Positions 7,807 to 20,033 of a DNA stretch of 64,000 nucleotides are shown here, piece after piece. The stretch is from Hymenobacter sp. YC55. GTDB taxonomy: Bacteria > Bacteroidota > Bacteroidia > Cytophagales > Hymenobacteraceae. A program made the position numbers and the translations under genes. The stretch's first letter is position 1, and every line of letters starts with the position of its first letter. The notes under the pieces were generated by a model that saw only the letters and a list, made by a program, of their open reading frames with translations, did not search any database and was not told where the DNA came from. The stretch spans positions 2,356,001-2,420,000 of the forward strand of contig NZ_JARNTX010000001.1 in the NCBI RefSeq assembly GCF_029433095.1. The letters are read 5' to 3'.

Positions 7807-10800
7807 TTAGAAGCCCGCCTGAATGCCCAGCGTAAACGAGCGCAGGTTGGGGTAAGAGCCCTCATCTACACCGCGGGCCAAGTTGTTGCCGATGGTGTTG
7901 AAAGCGCCGCTGCCCACAGTTTCGGGGTCGTAGCCCGTGTAATCGGTTATCGTGAACAAGTTTTGAGCGGTAGCTACAAGGCGCAGCGAGGCCAGGTATT
8001 TGGTGCGCTCCAGTGCTGCCTTGGGCACCGAGAAGCTCAGTTGCAGGTTTTTCAGGCGCAGGTACGAACCGTCTTCCAGCCAGCGCGTAGAGTTGAAGCG
8101 GGCGTTGCTACCGGCGGCATCACCGTTCTGCGGCCCTCCCGACTTGATGGCCCGCGGCGTGGTGGTGGAGGGGTTGGTAGGCGTCCAGGGACTGAAGTCT
8201 GCGCGGTAGTTGCTGTTGTCGGCGGTGTTGTCGGTCAGGAAGCGCGACAGGTTCATTACGTCGTTGCCCTGCACGCCCTGAAAGAAGGCCGTCAGGTCGA
8301 AGGCGCCGTAGCCCACATTCAGGTTCAGGCCGTACTGCAATTTGGGGAACACCCGGCCCACGTGGGCTCGGTCCTTGTCGGTGATGGCGCCGTCGCCGTC
8401 GAGGTCCTTGTAGCGCACGTCGCCTGGGGCCCGGCCAGCCGGGATGTTGGTTTCGCCGGTCTGATAAATACCGTCGAACTGGTAGAGGTAGAACGAACCG
8501 ATTTCGTAGCCCACTTCGGTGCGGGTGATGTCACGAGGGCCGCCATTGAAGAAGTTGGGCGCGCCACTTCCTTCCGCACCGGTGGTGCCCAGGTCGAGCA
8601 CTGTATTTTTCAGCGTGGTCAGGTTAGCCGTGGCGCCGTAGCGGAAGGGTTGGCGGTTGTCGCTGTAGCCCAGCACAGCTTCCAAACCCTTGTTTTCGAG
8701 CTTGCCCAGATTGCGGTAGGGGTTGTCGCCGGCATTGCCCAGCAGCAGTGGCACGGGCGGGTTAATCAGCGCATTATTGGTTTGCGACACATAGTAGTCG
8801 GCCGATAATGTAAGTCGATTTTCCAGGAACCCAATGTCGAAGCCCACGTTGGTGGTGCGGCGGTCTTCCCACCGGATACCTGTACTGGCGTAGTTGGTTT
8901 GGATGGCTCCGTTTTGAATAACACCGCCCAACACGTAGTTGGCGTTGTTATTCAGAAAGCCCTGCGAAACATAAGATCCTCCGTAGGCGCCACTAAGCAA
9001 ATCGTTGCCAAGGCGGCCGTAGGAAGCCCGGAGTTTGAGGTCGGAAATAGCCGTAACGCCCTCAAAGAAGCTTTCATTCGACACCCGCCAACCCACGGAA
9101 GCCGCGCCGAAGTTGCCCCAGCGCCTACCTTCCTCGAAGCGCGACGAGCCGTCGCGGCGGAAGGCGGCCGTTACTAGATAGCGCTGTTTGTAGTCGTAGG
9201 TAGCTTGCGCGAAAAACGACTGCTTGCCCCACACGTACGACGAACCAATGGCCTGTGGCGTGGTGGTACCGGCACTTAGCTCCCAGAAATAGTTTGGCCC
9301 GGTGCCGTAGCCGAAGTTCACGCCCCGCGTAAAATCCTGCTGAAAGCGCTGCTGGCTATAGCCGCCTACCACCGTCAGGTTGTGGTCGCCGAAGCTCTTA
9401 TCAAAGGTCAGCGTGTGTTCGGCCATGCCGAAGAACTCGTTGCCTTGGTTTTCGCCGAAGTTCGACAGCTGGGTGATGTCGTTTTGCCGCCAGATGCCGT
9501 ACTTCCGCTTCTGCTGGTCGTGGAAAGCGTGAAATTCCGTGGCCAGGTTGAGGCGGTAGCGCAGGAAACTGAAAATATCCACTTCGCCGTACACGTTGCC
9601 CTGTAAGCGGTTGGAGGTGCCCGTATCGTTTAGCAGGTTTTGGGAGGCAATGGGGTTGAGTCCGAACGTGCTAGCGTTGCCATTGCCGATGCCGAAGCCG
9701 CCGGCTACCGTGGGGTCGTACACGGGGTTGACGGGCAGCATCTGCACCACGTTGTAGAAAGGCGAGCCGTAATTCGGAATTACGTTGAGGCGCGTTTGGT
9801 TGGTGCGCGAGAGCATGGCGTTTTCGCCAAACCGGAACCGCCCGCGGGTGAAACCCGTGTTCACCCGGAAGCTGTAGCGCTCAAACTTCGGCCCCTGCAC
9901 CGTACCCTTCTGGTTGAAGTAGCCCCCCGATACGTTGAAGTTCGAGTTCGGCCCCCCGCCCGAAAAGCCCAGGTTGTAATCCTGAATCGCGCCCTGCTTG
10001 AAAAACTCCTCTTGCCAGTCGGTGTCGATGCCGGGCAGGGTGGCGGCGTAGGGCTGGCGCGTCAGGCCGGCATTTTCATACGCTTGGTTGTTGATGGTTG
10101 CCCACTCGGCAGCGTTCATCAAGTCGAGGCGCTTAACCAGGTTTTGCACCCCGGCCGTGGCATTGAAGTTGACGGCCGTAGTTCCGGATTTGCCTTTTTT
10201 GGTGGTGATGATAATCACGCCGTTGGCGCCCGAGGCTCCGTAGGGTGCCAACGCGGCGGCATCTTTCAGCACCTGCACCGACTCTACATCGGCGGGGTTG
10301 AAGTCGCGCTGGCCGCCTTGGTTTTGTACCCACAGCCCGTCTATCACATAGAGCGGACCGCTGCCGCTGGCAATAGTGCCTAAGCCCCGGATGTTGATGT
10401 TAGGCGCCTGCCCTGGCTGCCCGGAATTGGTTACCGTCACGCCCGGCATACGGCCCTGAATGGCCTCACCTACCGAGGCAACTGGGGCCCGACGCACGTC
10501 CTGGGCGCTTACAGTGGCTACAGAGCCGGTTACATTTTGGCGCTCCTGAGTGAGGTAGCCCACTACCACTACCTCGTTGAGGGCTTTGGCGTCGGGGGCC
10601 AACGGCGTGTCGATGGTGGTACGGCCACTCACTGGCACTTCCTTGGCCGTATAGCCTACGTACGAAAACACCAGCGTGGCATTGTCGGCTACGCCGGAGA
10701 GGGTATAGCGGCCTTCTACGTCGGTTTGGGTGCCGTTGGAGGTGCCTTTAACCAGCACGTTTACGCCGGGTATGCCCTCCCCTTTCTCGTCGGTTACCCG

Positions 10801-10953
10801 GCCCGTTACGGTTATATCGGGGTTGGGAGCAGTGTTAGAGCGAAGAACTGGCAGTTCGGCGCCAAGGGCTACAGGTGTTCCGGCTACCATAGGCAGACAA
10901 AGCAGCAAGGCCGGAAAAGCATAGCGTCCAGGTTTAGGTACAGGGTACTTCAT
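7807..10953 (-). CDS. SusC/RagA TonB-dependent outer-membrane transporter
   Basis: A 1048-residue transporter. The start at 10953 places a signal peptide at the N-terminus (about 1-30). Next come a carboxypeptidase-regulatory-like domain (VTGRVTDEKGEG, about 48-125), the plug domain with the SusC signature around VLKDAAALAPYG, and a long beta-barrel ending in an aromatic residue (GIQAGF). The protein imports oligosaccharides using TonB energy, together with the downstream SusD. There is no N-terminal STN domain, so it is unlikely to signal to an anti-sigma factor. It is the first gene of the minus-strand operon and is divergent from the GH43 gene at 11457 across a 503-base AT-rich region. Confidence 0.94.
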   Translation of the reverse strand: MKYPVPKPGRYAFPALLLCLPMVAGTPVALGAELPVLRSNTAPNPDITVTGRVTDEKGEGIPGVNVLVKGTSNGTQTDVEGRYTLSGVADNATLVFSYVGYTAKEVPVSGRTTIDTPLAPDAKALNEVVVVGYLTQERQNVTGSVATVSAQDVRRAPVASVGEAIQGRMPGVTVTNSGQPGQAPNINIRGLGTIASGSGPLYVIDGLWVQNQGGQRDFNPADVESVQVLKDAAALAPYGASGANGVIIITTKKGKSGTTAVNFNATAGVQNLVKRLDLMNAAEWATINNQAYENAGLTRQPYAATLPGIDTDWQEEFFKQGAIQDYNLGFSGGGPNSNFNVSGGYFNQKGTVQGPKFERYSFRVNTGFTRGRFRFGENAMLSRTNQTRLNVIPNYGSPFYNVVQMLPVNPVYDPTVAGGFGIGNGNASTFGLNPIASQNLLNDTGTSNRLQGNVYGEVDIFSFLRYRLNLATEFHAFHDQQKRKYGIWRQNDITQLSNFGENQGNEFFGMAEHTLTFDKSFGDHNLTVVGGYSQQRFQQDFTRGVNFGYGTGPNYFWELSAGTTTPQAIGSSYVWGKQSFFAQATYDYKQRYLVTAAFRRDGSSRFEEGRRWGNFGAASVGWRVSNESFFEGVTAISDLKLRASYGRLGNDLLSGAYGGSYVSQGFLNNNANYVLGGVIQNGAIQTNYASTGIRWEDRRTTNVGFDIGFLENRLTLSADYYVSQTNNALINPPVPLLLGNAGDNPYRNLGKLENKGLEAVLGYSDNRQPFRYGATANLTTLKNTVLDLGTTGAEGSGAPNFFNGGPRDITRTEVGYEIGSFYLYQFDGIYQTGETNIPAGRAPGDVRYKDLDGDGAITDKDRAHVGRVFPKLQYGLNLNVGYGAFDLTAFFQGVQGNDVMNLSRFLTDNTADNSNYRADFSPWTPTNPSTTTPRAIKSGGPQNGDAAGSNARFNSTRWLEDGSYLRLKNLQLSFSVPKAALERTKYLASLRLVATAQNLFTITDYTGYDPETVGSGAFNTIGNNLARGVDEGSYPNLRSFTLGIQAGF

Positions 10954-11456
10954 GGGAATTTGGGTATTGGGTTTAGGAAAGAAATCAGCATTTAACCACA
11001 AACGTTTGCGAATCACACGCTTAGAAGGCTATTGTTTATGACGAGGCTGGAAAAAGACAATTCGTGTTTATCTACTTAGCTCCGCACACTACTTAACGCC
11101 TCTACTGATGAGCTTGCTTGCGATTACCGGCCGATACGGGCCCAAGGTAGTGGTATTCTAATTAAAACTTGTGTTCAGGCAACGTATTGCCCTTATTAAT
11201 CATTGATCAACAATACTCCTTCCCCGGAGAAATTTGAGTTGGCATTCTCCTTCCAAGATTTCCAACTACTAAATTTTTTGCGCCATCCTTAAACAGTATT
11301 TATTAAATATCTCCTATTAATGAAAATTTATTCGGATGCAAACCTTTGCATTTAAACATTTATTATTTCTCCATGTTATAGGCAGCTTTTATAATTGCTA
11401 TTGGTCTTGTCATATTAGTGCGCACCTTTGCCTGTGGTATCACTCCTGTAGCTACT
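10954..11456. promoter_or_regulatory. Divergent intergenic control region
   Basis: 503 bases between divergent SusC and GH43 genes with no convincing gene. The part from about 11150 to 11410 is clearly AT-rich compared with the surrounding coding DNA. A 10-bp palindrome CAAACGTTTG lies about 46 bases upstream of the SusC start. On the plus strand TTG (11401-11403), 19 bases, then CACCTTTG (11423-11430) fits the Bacteroidota -33/-7 promoter with one mismatch, 26 bases before the GH43 ATG. Regulator sites are likely but not identified. Confidence 0.45.
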
Positions 11457-12551
11457 ATGCCCTCTGCTGTATCTCCCTCCCGCCGGTCGTTTCTACGAAC
11501 CACGGCCTTAGGCTTAGCCTCCTTGCCCCTGGTTTTAGAAGCCTGCACCACCGAATCTACCAAACAAGGCACCTACACCAACCCGGTGTACCCGCACTCC
11601 TTCCCCGATCCTTTTGTGCTGCAACACGAGGGCATGTACTACGCCTTCGGCACCACCGGCCAAGGCCGCACCAGCCCCGACAACCGGATTTTCACGGTCC
11701 TCAGCTCGCCTAACCTAGTGGACTGGAAACCAGCCGGCGGGGCCTTGGTGCCACCGCCTGGCGCCGAAGGTGCCGACTTTTGGGCCCCGGAAGTCGTTTT
11801 TCATGAGGGTACGTTCTACATGTATTACTCCATGGGCGGCGGGGCCATTGCCGCCACCGTAGGCCACCGCCTGCACGTGGCTACCAGCAAAAGCCCGGCG
11901 GGCCCTTATGAAATGGCCGCGTTGCTCGATGTGCCCGAAAGCAAGTTCACCATCGACGCCCATCCCTTCCGTGACACCGACGGCCAGTGGTACCTGTTCT
12001 ACGCCCGCGACTTCATCGACACCGACAACGGCTACCTCCCCGGCACTGGCCTTGCCGTAGACAAGCTCGTTGGTATGACGCGCTTGGCCGGCGAGAGCCG
12101 CACCGTTATGCGGGCCCGCCACCCCTGGACGGTGTTCGAGAAGAACCGCACCATGCCGCTTTATGATAACCGCACCTTTGCGGAGTGGCATACCCTGGAA
12201 GGGCCCTTTCTGCGCCGCCACGAAGGCAAATATTACTGTTTCTATAGCGGCGCCAATTTCCTCACCGACCGGTACGGCGTCGATTACTGCGTGGCCGATT
12301 CTATCCTCGGCCCTTACTCCGATGCTGGCGCCGAAAACGGTGCCCGGGTGCTGCACCAAGTGCCTGGCAAAGTGCGCGGCCCCGGCCACCACTCCCACAC
12401 CATGGGCCCCGACGGCAAAACCGAGTTCTTGGTTTACCACGCCTGGGACAAGGGCATGAAAGAGCGGCAACTCTGCATCGACCGGCTGGATTGGACGGCG
12501 CAAGGCCCCCGCGCCGTGGGCCCCACCTACACGCCGCAACCGCGCCCGTAG
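11457..12551 (+). CDS. Tat-exported GH43 lipoprotein
   Basis: A 364-residue protein. The ATG at 11457 was chosen because it is followed by a twin-arginine signal (SRRSFLR) and a lipobox LEAC (C30); the frame stays open a little further upstream. The GH43 propeller begins NPVYPHSFPDPF; the Asp of FPDPF, the Asp of TIDAHPF and the Glu of LEGPFL fit the catalytic triad. It is likely an arabinofuranosidase, xylosidase or galactosidase in the periplasm or on a membrane surface. Unlike the other two GH43 proteins, which use Sec lipoprotein signals, this one is predicted to fold before export. It stands alone on the plus strand, divergent from SusC and convergent with GH97, so it probably shares the SusC control region. 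Confidence 0.87.
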   Translation: MPSAVSPSRRSFLRTTALGLASLPLVLEACTTESTKQGTYTNPVYPHSFPDPFVLQHEGMYYAFGTTGQGRTSPDNRIFTVLSSPNLVDWKPAGGALVPPPGAEGADFWAPEVVFHEGTFYMYYSMGGGAIAATVGHRLHVATSKSPAGPYEMAALLDVPESKFTIDAHPFRDTDGQWYLFYARDFIDTDNGYLPGTGLAVDKLVGMTRLAGESRTVMRARHPWTVFEKNRTMPLYDNRTFAEWHTLEGPFLRRHEGKYYCFYSGANFLTDRYGVDYCVADSILGPYSDAGAENGARVLHQVPGKVRGPGHHSHTMGPDGKTEFLVYHAWDKGMKERQLCIDRLDWTAQGPRAVGPTYTPQPRP

Positions 12552-12640
12552 CGGGACTCGGTAAGCACGGTCCTCCCCGTATTTAGTGTCGAAGCAGTTT
12601 TTGTCTTAGAAACTACTGTCTGCTTCTAGCTTAGAAACTC

Positions 12641-12688
12641 AATGGCTCCCATCAAGCCGGCATAGTAGCCAGCTCGATGGGAGCCATT
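12641..12688. terminator. Inverted repeat between convergent GH43 and GH97
   Basis: Perfect 13-base arms (AATGGCTCCCATC and complement) are separated by 22 bases. The element lies between two convergent stops and can serve both as a terminator, although T tracts are weak. Confidence 0.6.
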
Positions 12689-12759
12689 AAGGTCTTAGGC
12701 CCGGAGGTTGCAGCAACTGGCGTAATCTAGCTCACGGGCAAGGTTACCGCCGTAAGTAG

Positions 12760-14955
<2,196 letters not shown>

Positions 14956-15151
14956 CTAGGCGTCTGGTAGCTGAGGATGAAATAGCGGCTCTTGGCGTTG
15001 CTGCACCAGTACAGAAACTTACCGCTTCTTTCACACAAAGAACAGCAGTTGCGCCTATCTGCTTTCCACCACAACTCTTGCGTTACCTAAAGACTGAAAC
15101 AGGAGGGCCACGCCGGCCAAAAAGCGCCTTTCAGCACATTCTCAAGCACAG

Positions 15152-15192
15152 TAGCCGCCGGACACTACGTGTTCTGTAGCGTCCAGCGGCTA
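15152..15192 (-). terminator. Imperfect hairpin after the second SusD gene
   Basis: Arms of 17 bases (TAGCCGC, GGAC and CTAC blocks) pair with two mismatches around a 7-base loop, 18 bases past the SusD stop. No T run follows. It may attenuate rather than end transcription into GH97. The rest of the 308-base gap 14902-15209 has no gene. Confidence 0.5.
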
Positions 15193-15209
15193 TGCTGTTC
15201 GGGCTGGCT

Positions 15210-16826
15210 TTAGTAGCCAGTGTTCTGCTTCAGATTGGGGTTGGCAACCAAGTCGGTATTGGGCAGAGGGAACACCGTGCGGAATGGTTCGATGTCTTTG
15301 CCGGCGGCTACGCCCCCTTTGAAGGGCCAGTTGTAGCCAGTTGCGAACTTGCCGAAGCGGATAAGGTCGGTGCGGCGGTGGCCTTCCCAATACAGCTCGC
15401 GGCCCCGCTCATCCAAAATATCTTGCAAGCTTACGGCGACCAGGGGCGTTGCATTCGCGCGGGCGCGCACTGCATTTACCTGCGAGAGGGCCGTGCCGGC
15501 GGTGCCGCCCGTACCACCGCGCAGTACGGCTTCAGCGTACATCAGCTGCACATCGGCCAAACGGAACAGCGGGTAATCGGTATCCACGAAGTCGCCGTTG
15601 CCAGCGGGTGGGAAGCCGGAACCGGGCAGCCCGGTCGAGGTGACGTTGCGCCACTTGGTGGAGGCGTACCCATCGTTGAACGACGAGATGCTGTTGATTT
15701 GCTTGGTTTGGCCAGCCGTGTAGAACAAAGCCCGCGCGTCGGTGCTGGTGCCGCCAGCGGGGAACAGGTCCACGAGGTTGCTTTTGGCCCGGATGCCGAA
15801 CCAGCCGCCGTTCACGCCAGCCTCCGTGGCCGACATGCTCCCGCCCACCGAAGCGTGCACCAGGAACGTGGTGTTGCCGAAGCTCTGCGTGCGCAATCCG
15901 TCGTTGACGACGGGCAAAATGATTTCATTGCGCGCAGCCGACGTGTTGTTGTCGGCCAAGAACAGGAACCGGTAGGTAGACGACAATTGGTAGCCCGACG
16001 AGGGCGCCAGCACTTTGTTGGCGTACGTTACGGCTTCGGTGTTGCGGGCGGTGCCGGTGTACACTTGGGCGTTCAGATACAGCTTGGTGAGCAGCGTCCA
16101 GCAGCATGCCTGGTCGGCGCGGGCATAACCGGGCTGGCGCGGGGCACCAAGTGAGCCTTCAATGGCTTTCAGCTCGGATTCAATGAAAGCAAACAAGTCG
16201 GCGCGGGATATTTGCGTGGGCAGCGCCCCGCTACCCACTTGGAACGTTTCGTCGGCGAAGGGCACGCTGCCAAACAGGTCGAGGGCGTGGTAGTAGCTCA
16301 GGGCCCGCAGAAACCGCACCTCGGCCCGATACTGGCGCACTTGGTCGGCGCTGGCCCCGGTGATGCCGCGGCTGGCTAGCTGCTCGTCGGTGGTGTTGCG
16401 CAGGAAATCGTTGCAGCCCGACACCTGGAAGAAAATCTTCTCATACATGCCCCGGATAAACTGGTTGTCGGCATTCCAGGTGTTGGTATTGAGTTCGGGC
16501 AAGCCCGCGTCGCCCCAGGCAATGATGGCTTCGTCGCTGGTTAGCTCCTGCATTTTCCAGTAAGCACGCAGGTAGTTGGCGTAATCGGCCGGAATAAACG
16601 ACAGGTCACTGCGGTCGATGCCGCCATTTTGCCCGCTCACCGAGAGCGTGCCGTAGAGGCGGGCCAGCACCTGCTGAATCTGCTCGGGGTCGCGGTATAC
16701 TACCTCGGGGCTAGCCAGGTAGCTCGGCGACTGATCGAGGTCTTTGGAGCAGGAAAACGCAACCGGGGCCAGCACGGCGGCCAAAGCCAGCACGCGCAGA
16801 CGACTATTTATATACGTAGGTAACAT
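15210..16826 (-). CDS. SusD/RagB family glycan-binding lipoprotein (second pair)
   Basis: A 538-residue lipoprotein with signal and lipobox AFSC (C26). It has the SusD helical framework: a helix with YRAEVRFLRALSYYHAL, then VPFADE, and a C-terminal helix ILDERGRELYWEGHRRTDLIRFGKF split over two lines of the fold. The last motif, RGRELxxEGxRRxDLIRxG, is a strong SusD_RagB signature. It acts on the cell surface with the SusC encoded 24 bases upstream, which indicates tight co-transcription. Sequence is only distantly similar to the SusD at 6168, so the two pairs probably handle different glycans or chain lengths. Confidence 0.93.
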   Translation of the reverse strand: MLPTYINSRLRVLALAAVLAPVAFSCSKDLDQSPSYLASPEVVYRDPEQIQQVLARLYGTLSVSGQNGGIDRSDLSFIPADYANYLRAYWKMQELTSDEAIIAWGDAGLPELNTNTWNADNQFIRGMYEKIFFQVSGCNDFLRNTTDEQLASRGITGASADQVRQYRAEVRFLRALSYYHALDLFGSVPFADETFQVGSGALPTQISRADLFAFIESELKAIEGSLGAPRQPGYARADQACCWTLLTKLYLNAQVYTGTARNTEAVTYANKVLAPSSGYQLSSTYRFLFLADNNTSAARNEIILPVVNDGLRTQSFGNTTFLVHASVGGSMSATEAGVNGGWFGIRAKSNLVDLFPAGGTSTDARALFYTAGQTKQINSISSFNDGYASTKWRNVTSTGLPGSGFPPAGNGDFVDTDYPLFRLADVQLMYAEAVLRGGTGGTAGTALSQVNAVRARANATPLVAVSLQDILDERGRELYWEGHRRTDLIRFGKFATGYNWPFKGGVAAGKDIEPFRTVFPLPNTDLVANPNLKQNTGY

Positions 16827-16850
16827 GGAGATACGAAAAGAAGGTGGGAA

Positions 16851-19800
16851 TTAGAAGCCCAGGTTCAGACCGACCGTGATGGTGCGGGCCCGGGGGTAGA
16901 TGGTGTTGTCGACACCGGTATTGATTTCCGGATCCAGCCCTTTGTAATCGGTAATCAGGAACAGGTTCTGCGCCGCCATCGACACGTTGAAGGTGGTGCC
17001 TTTGCGCACCAGCTCGCCGAAATCGTAGCCCACGGTTACGTTTTGCAGGCGCAAGAACGAAGCGCTTTCCACGTAGTAGTCGGACAGGAATTGGTTGCTG
17101 GCGTTCTGCGTGAAGCCGGAGTACAGCAGCTCCTCGCCCGAGTTGCGGATAAAGCCGTTGGAGTTCTGCGAGAACAGCGAGCGGGAACGCAGGTTGTTGT
17201 AGAGGTAACCCCCTAAGTTCGAGCGGAACGTGAAGGCCAAGCTAGCTTTTTTATACGTCAGGTTGCCCCCGAAACCGAGGATGGCCTTCGGGCGCGGCGA
17301 CTTATAGCGGTACAGGTCGCGGCTGTCCACGGTACCGTCGTTGTTGCGGTCAACAAACTCGTTGATCAGCGGCTTGCCGTCGGCGCCGTATTTCTGTTCA
17401 TACACGTAGAAGGCACCTTCCTGGTAGCCCACCGTGTTGATTTGGGCATTCTGGTTGGGCTCGCCATCGAAGTTATAGATGGCGCTGTTGCTGACTACCA
17501 CCCCTACCGCGTTCGGCGAGTCGGAGTTGGTAAGCTTGGTGAGTTCATTGCGGTTGAAGGTGGCGTTGGCGTTCAAGCTCAAATTCAGCTGGTCGCCTTT
17601 CACCGCGTCCACGTTCACAGCCACTTCCACGCCTTTGTTGGTCAACGAGCCCACGTTGATGGTGCCGGCGTTGGTTTGGTTGGTCAGGGCCGCCAGGAAC
17701 ACGGTGTTGAGCAGGTCCTTGGTGTCGCGCTTGTACACGTCCACCGAGCCGTAGACGCGGCCTCCGAAGAAGCCGTAGTCGATACCCGCGTTGTAGGTGG
17801 TGGTGGTTTCCCACTTGCGGTTCAAATCGTAGAACTCGGCCCGCAAGGTGCGGTAGTAGTTGCCGCCCTGCGGGTACTGCGAGAGGTTGGAACTGAGCGA
17901 GTAGAAAGGCAGGTAGCCGTAGAGGTTGCCGCTGCCGGTTCCAATGTCCTGCTGGCCGGTCTGTCCCACGCCAAAGCGGATTTTCAGGTCAGAAATGGCA
18001 TTCGACTCTTTCAGGAAATCTTCACCCTTGATGCGCCAAGCCACGGCACCGGACGGGAAATAGCCCCAACGGTTGTCGGGCGAGAAGCGCGACGAACCGT
18101 CGGCCCTCAGTGTACCCGTCACCAAGTACCGGTCGTTGATGTTCAGGTTGGCGCGACCGTAGTACGAAAGCAGGTTGTACTGGTCGGTGAAGCTGAGCTG
18201 GTTGTCGTAGGTGCGCTCGGCGGCTACGTACACGGTGCCATCGGCCCGGTTGTCGTCGAAGCGGTATTGCTCGTTTTGGAATTGCTGCCACGAGTAGCCT
18301 CCTAGCACTTCCAGCTTGGTTTTGCCGAAGTCGCGGTTGTACTTGGCATAGGTTTCCAGCAGCGTGTTATTGAGTCCCTGCTTGTACTCGCGGTTGATGC
18401 CCCCGCGCAGGAAATCGGAACCAGCCGTGGCGGGCACAAACAAGGTTCCGTCGCTGCGCTGCACATCATAGCCCAGATTGACGTTGGCCGACAGCCCCGC
18501 CACAAACGGCAGCTTATAATCCAGCTGAATGTTGCCGACGCTGCGCTTCACGGTGCTCAAATCGTCCCGCTGCTTGATGAGGCCCACGGGGTTGCGCGGA
18601 GCCAGCGTGCGGATGTTGCCGTTGTCGGTGAATTCGAAAAAGCCGCCAAACTTGGAATCGGCTGCGTACACCGGCTGCGTTGGGTCGAAGTACACGGCCC
18701 GGTTCACGGCATCCTGCGCCGAGAAGTTGTTTTTGATGAGCGAGCCTTTGATGTTGATGTCAATGCGCAAGTTGTCATCGAGCAGCAACGGCGTCACGCC
18801 CACCGACCCGGAATAGCGCTTCAGGCTGTTGTCGAGCAACAGGCCCTGCTGGTTGAGGTAGCCCCCCGATACGCGGAACGGCACCTTGCCCGCCGAGCCA
18901 ATCAAACTCACGGTGTTGTCGGTGGTGTAGGCAGTGCGGAAAATCTCTTTCTGCCAATCGGTGCTGGCTGTGCCGAGCGTAGCTTTCTGCTGATCGTTGC
19001 CGTATTGGGCTACCGTCGAACGGAACTCACTGGCCGACAGCACGGGTACAAAATCAGCTGCCTTCGCCAACGAGTGCTGCGTGGATACGTTCACCCGCAG
19101 CGCCTCGCCCTGCAAGCCGCGCTTGGTGGTCACGATAATCACGCCGTTGGAAGCCCGCGAACCATAAATGGCGGTCGAAGAAGCGTCTTTCAGCACCGTA
19201 ATGCTCTCGATGTCGTTGGGGTTGATCAACGACAACGGGTTGCTGTTGCCAGCCAGGCTGGTGTTGTCCACGGGCACGCCGTCAATCACAATCAGCGGCG
19301 AGTTGGAAGCATTCAACGACGAGCCCCCCCGAATGCGGATGTCGGTGGTTGCGCCGGGCGCACCACTGGCCGTCGTGATTTGCACCCCGGCCACTTTGCC
19401 CTGAATCAGCTGCTCGGGGGTGGTTACCTGCCCTTTCACAAACTGCTTTTCGTCGATCTGCTCAACGGAACCCGTTACGTCTTGCCGGCGCTGCGAGCCG
19501 TAGCCAATTACCACAGCTTCGTTGAGCAGTGTGGTATTTTCGGCCAGGGTAGCCACGGGTACCGTGGTGGTGCCTCCTTCCGTAACCGTGATGGGCGTGC
19601 GGTTGGCCTTGAAGCCCACGTAGGAAGTTACGAGGGTATAAGAACCGGCCGGCACGTTGGAAATCGAATAGGCCCCGATAGCGTCGGTGCTGGCGCCGAG
19701 GGAAGTGCCTTCCAGCACCACCGTCACGCCCGGCAGCCCTTCGCCGTTGGCATCAACCACGCGGCCCGTAATGGTGCCACCTGCAAGTGGCTCCACTGTA

Positions 19801-19934
19801 AGAAGTGACACGTTGGTTGCCAAGCCAGCTGGATTCGCGGCCGCTAGGCCAGGCAGAAATACGATGCCAAGCGTAGGCAGCAGCGCCCACTGGAACGGCC
19901 TAGGCCGCCGGGGTACTAGTAAGGAAAAAGGCAT
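16851..19934 (-). CDS. SusC/RagA TonB-dependent transporter (second pair)
   Basis: A 1027-residue outer-membrane transporter. A basic N-terminus and hydrophobic stretch (about 15-35) form the signal; a carboxypeptidase-like domain (GRVVDANGEGLPGV) covers about 55-135, then the plug with VLKDASSTAIYGSRASNG, the classic SusC motif, and a barrel ending VGLNLGF. It imports oligosaccharides with the SusD encoded just downstream. It differs from the SusC at 7807 in plug and loop sequence, so this is not a recent duplication. It is the first gene of the SusC-SusD-GH97 run and is divergent from the AraC regulator at 20544 across a 609-base region. Confidence 0.94.
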   Translation of the reverse strand: MPFSLLVPRRPRPFQWALLPTLGIVFLPGLAAANPAGLATNVSLLTVEPLAGGTITGRVVDANGEGLPGVTVVLEGTSLGASTDAIGAYSISNVPAGSYTLVTSYVGFKANRTPITVTEGGTTTVPVATLAENTTLLNEAVVIGYGSQRRQDVTGSVEQIDEKQFVKGQVTTPEQLIQGKVAGVQITTASGAPGATTDIRIRGGSSLNASNSPLIVIDGVPVDNTSLAGNSNPLSLINPNDIESITVLKDASSTAIYGSRASNGVIIVTTKRGLQGEALRVNVSTQHSLAKAADFVPVLSASEFRSTVAQYGNDQQKATLGTASTDWQKEIFRTAYTTDNTVSLIGSAGKVPFRVSGGYLNQQGLLLDNSLKRYSGSVGVTPLLLDDNLRIDINIKGSLIKNNFSAQDAVNRAVYFDPTQPVYAADSKFGGFFEFTDNGNIRTLAPRNPVGLIKQRDDLSTVKRSVGNIQLDYKLPFVAGLSANVNLGYDVQRSDGTLFVPATAGSDFLRGGINREYKQGLNNTLLETYAKYNRDFGKTKLEVLGGYSWQQFQNEQYRFDDNRADGTVYVAAERTYDNQLSFTDQYNLLSYYGRANLNINDRYLVTGTLRADGSSRFSPDNRWGYFPSGAVAWRIKGEDFLKESNAISDLKIRFGVGQTGQQDIGTGSGNLYGYLPFYSLSSNLSQYPQGGNYYRTLRAEFYDLNRKWETTTTYNAGIDYGFFGGRVYGSVDVYKRDTKDLLNTVFLAALTNQTNAGTINVGSLTNKGVEVAVNVDAVKGDQLNLSLNANATFNRNELTKLTNSDSPNAVGVVVSNSAIYNFDGEPNQNAQINTVGYQEGAFYVYEQKYGADGKPLINEFVDRNNDGTVDSRDLYRYKSPRPKAILGFGGNLTYKKASLAFTFRSNLGGYLYNNLRSRSLFSQNSNGFIRNSGEELLYSGFTQNASNQFLSDYYVESASFLRLQNVTVGYDFGELVRKGTTFNVSMAAQNLFLITDYKGLDPEINTGVDNTIYPRARTITVGLNLGF

Positions 19935-20033
19935 GCACTGAGGGAATTAGGTGAGTGATTTGAAAAGTGACTTTCACTTGAAGCCCATGAAACCAAGCCC
20001 AAGTGCTGGACGGGTATGCATCGAGCTAAGACG

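Noticed and set aside
7777..8808. 343-codon frame antisense to SusC
   Set aside because: Shadow frame with biased composition and no motif.
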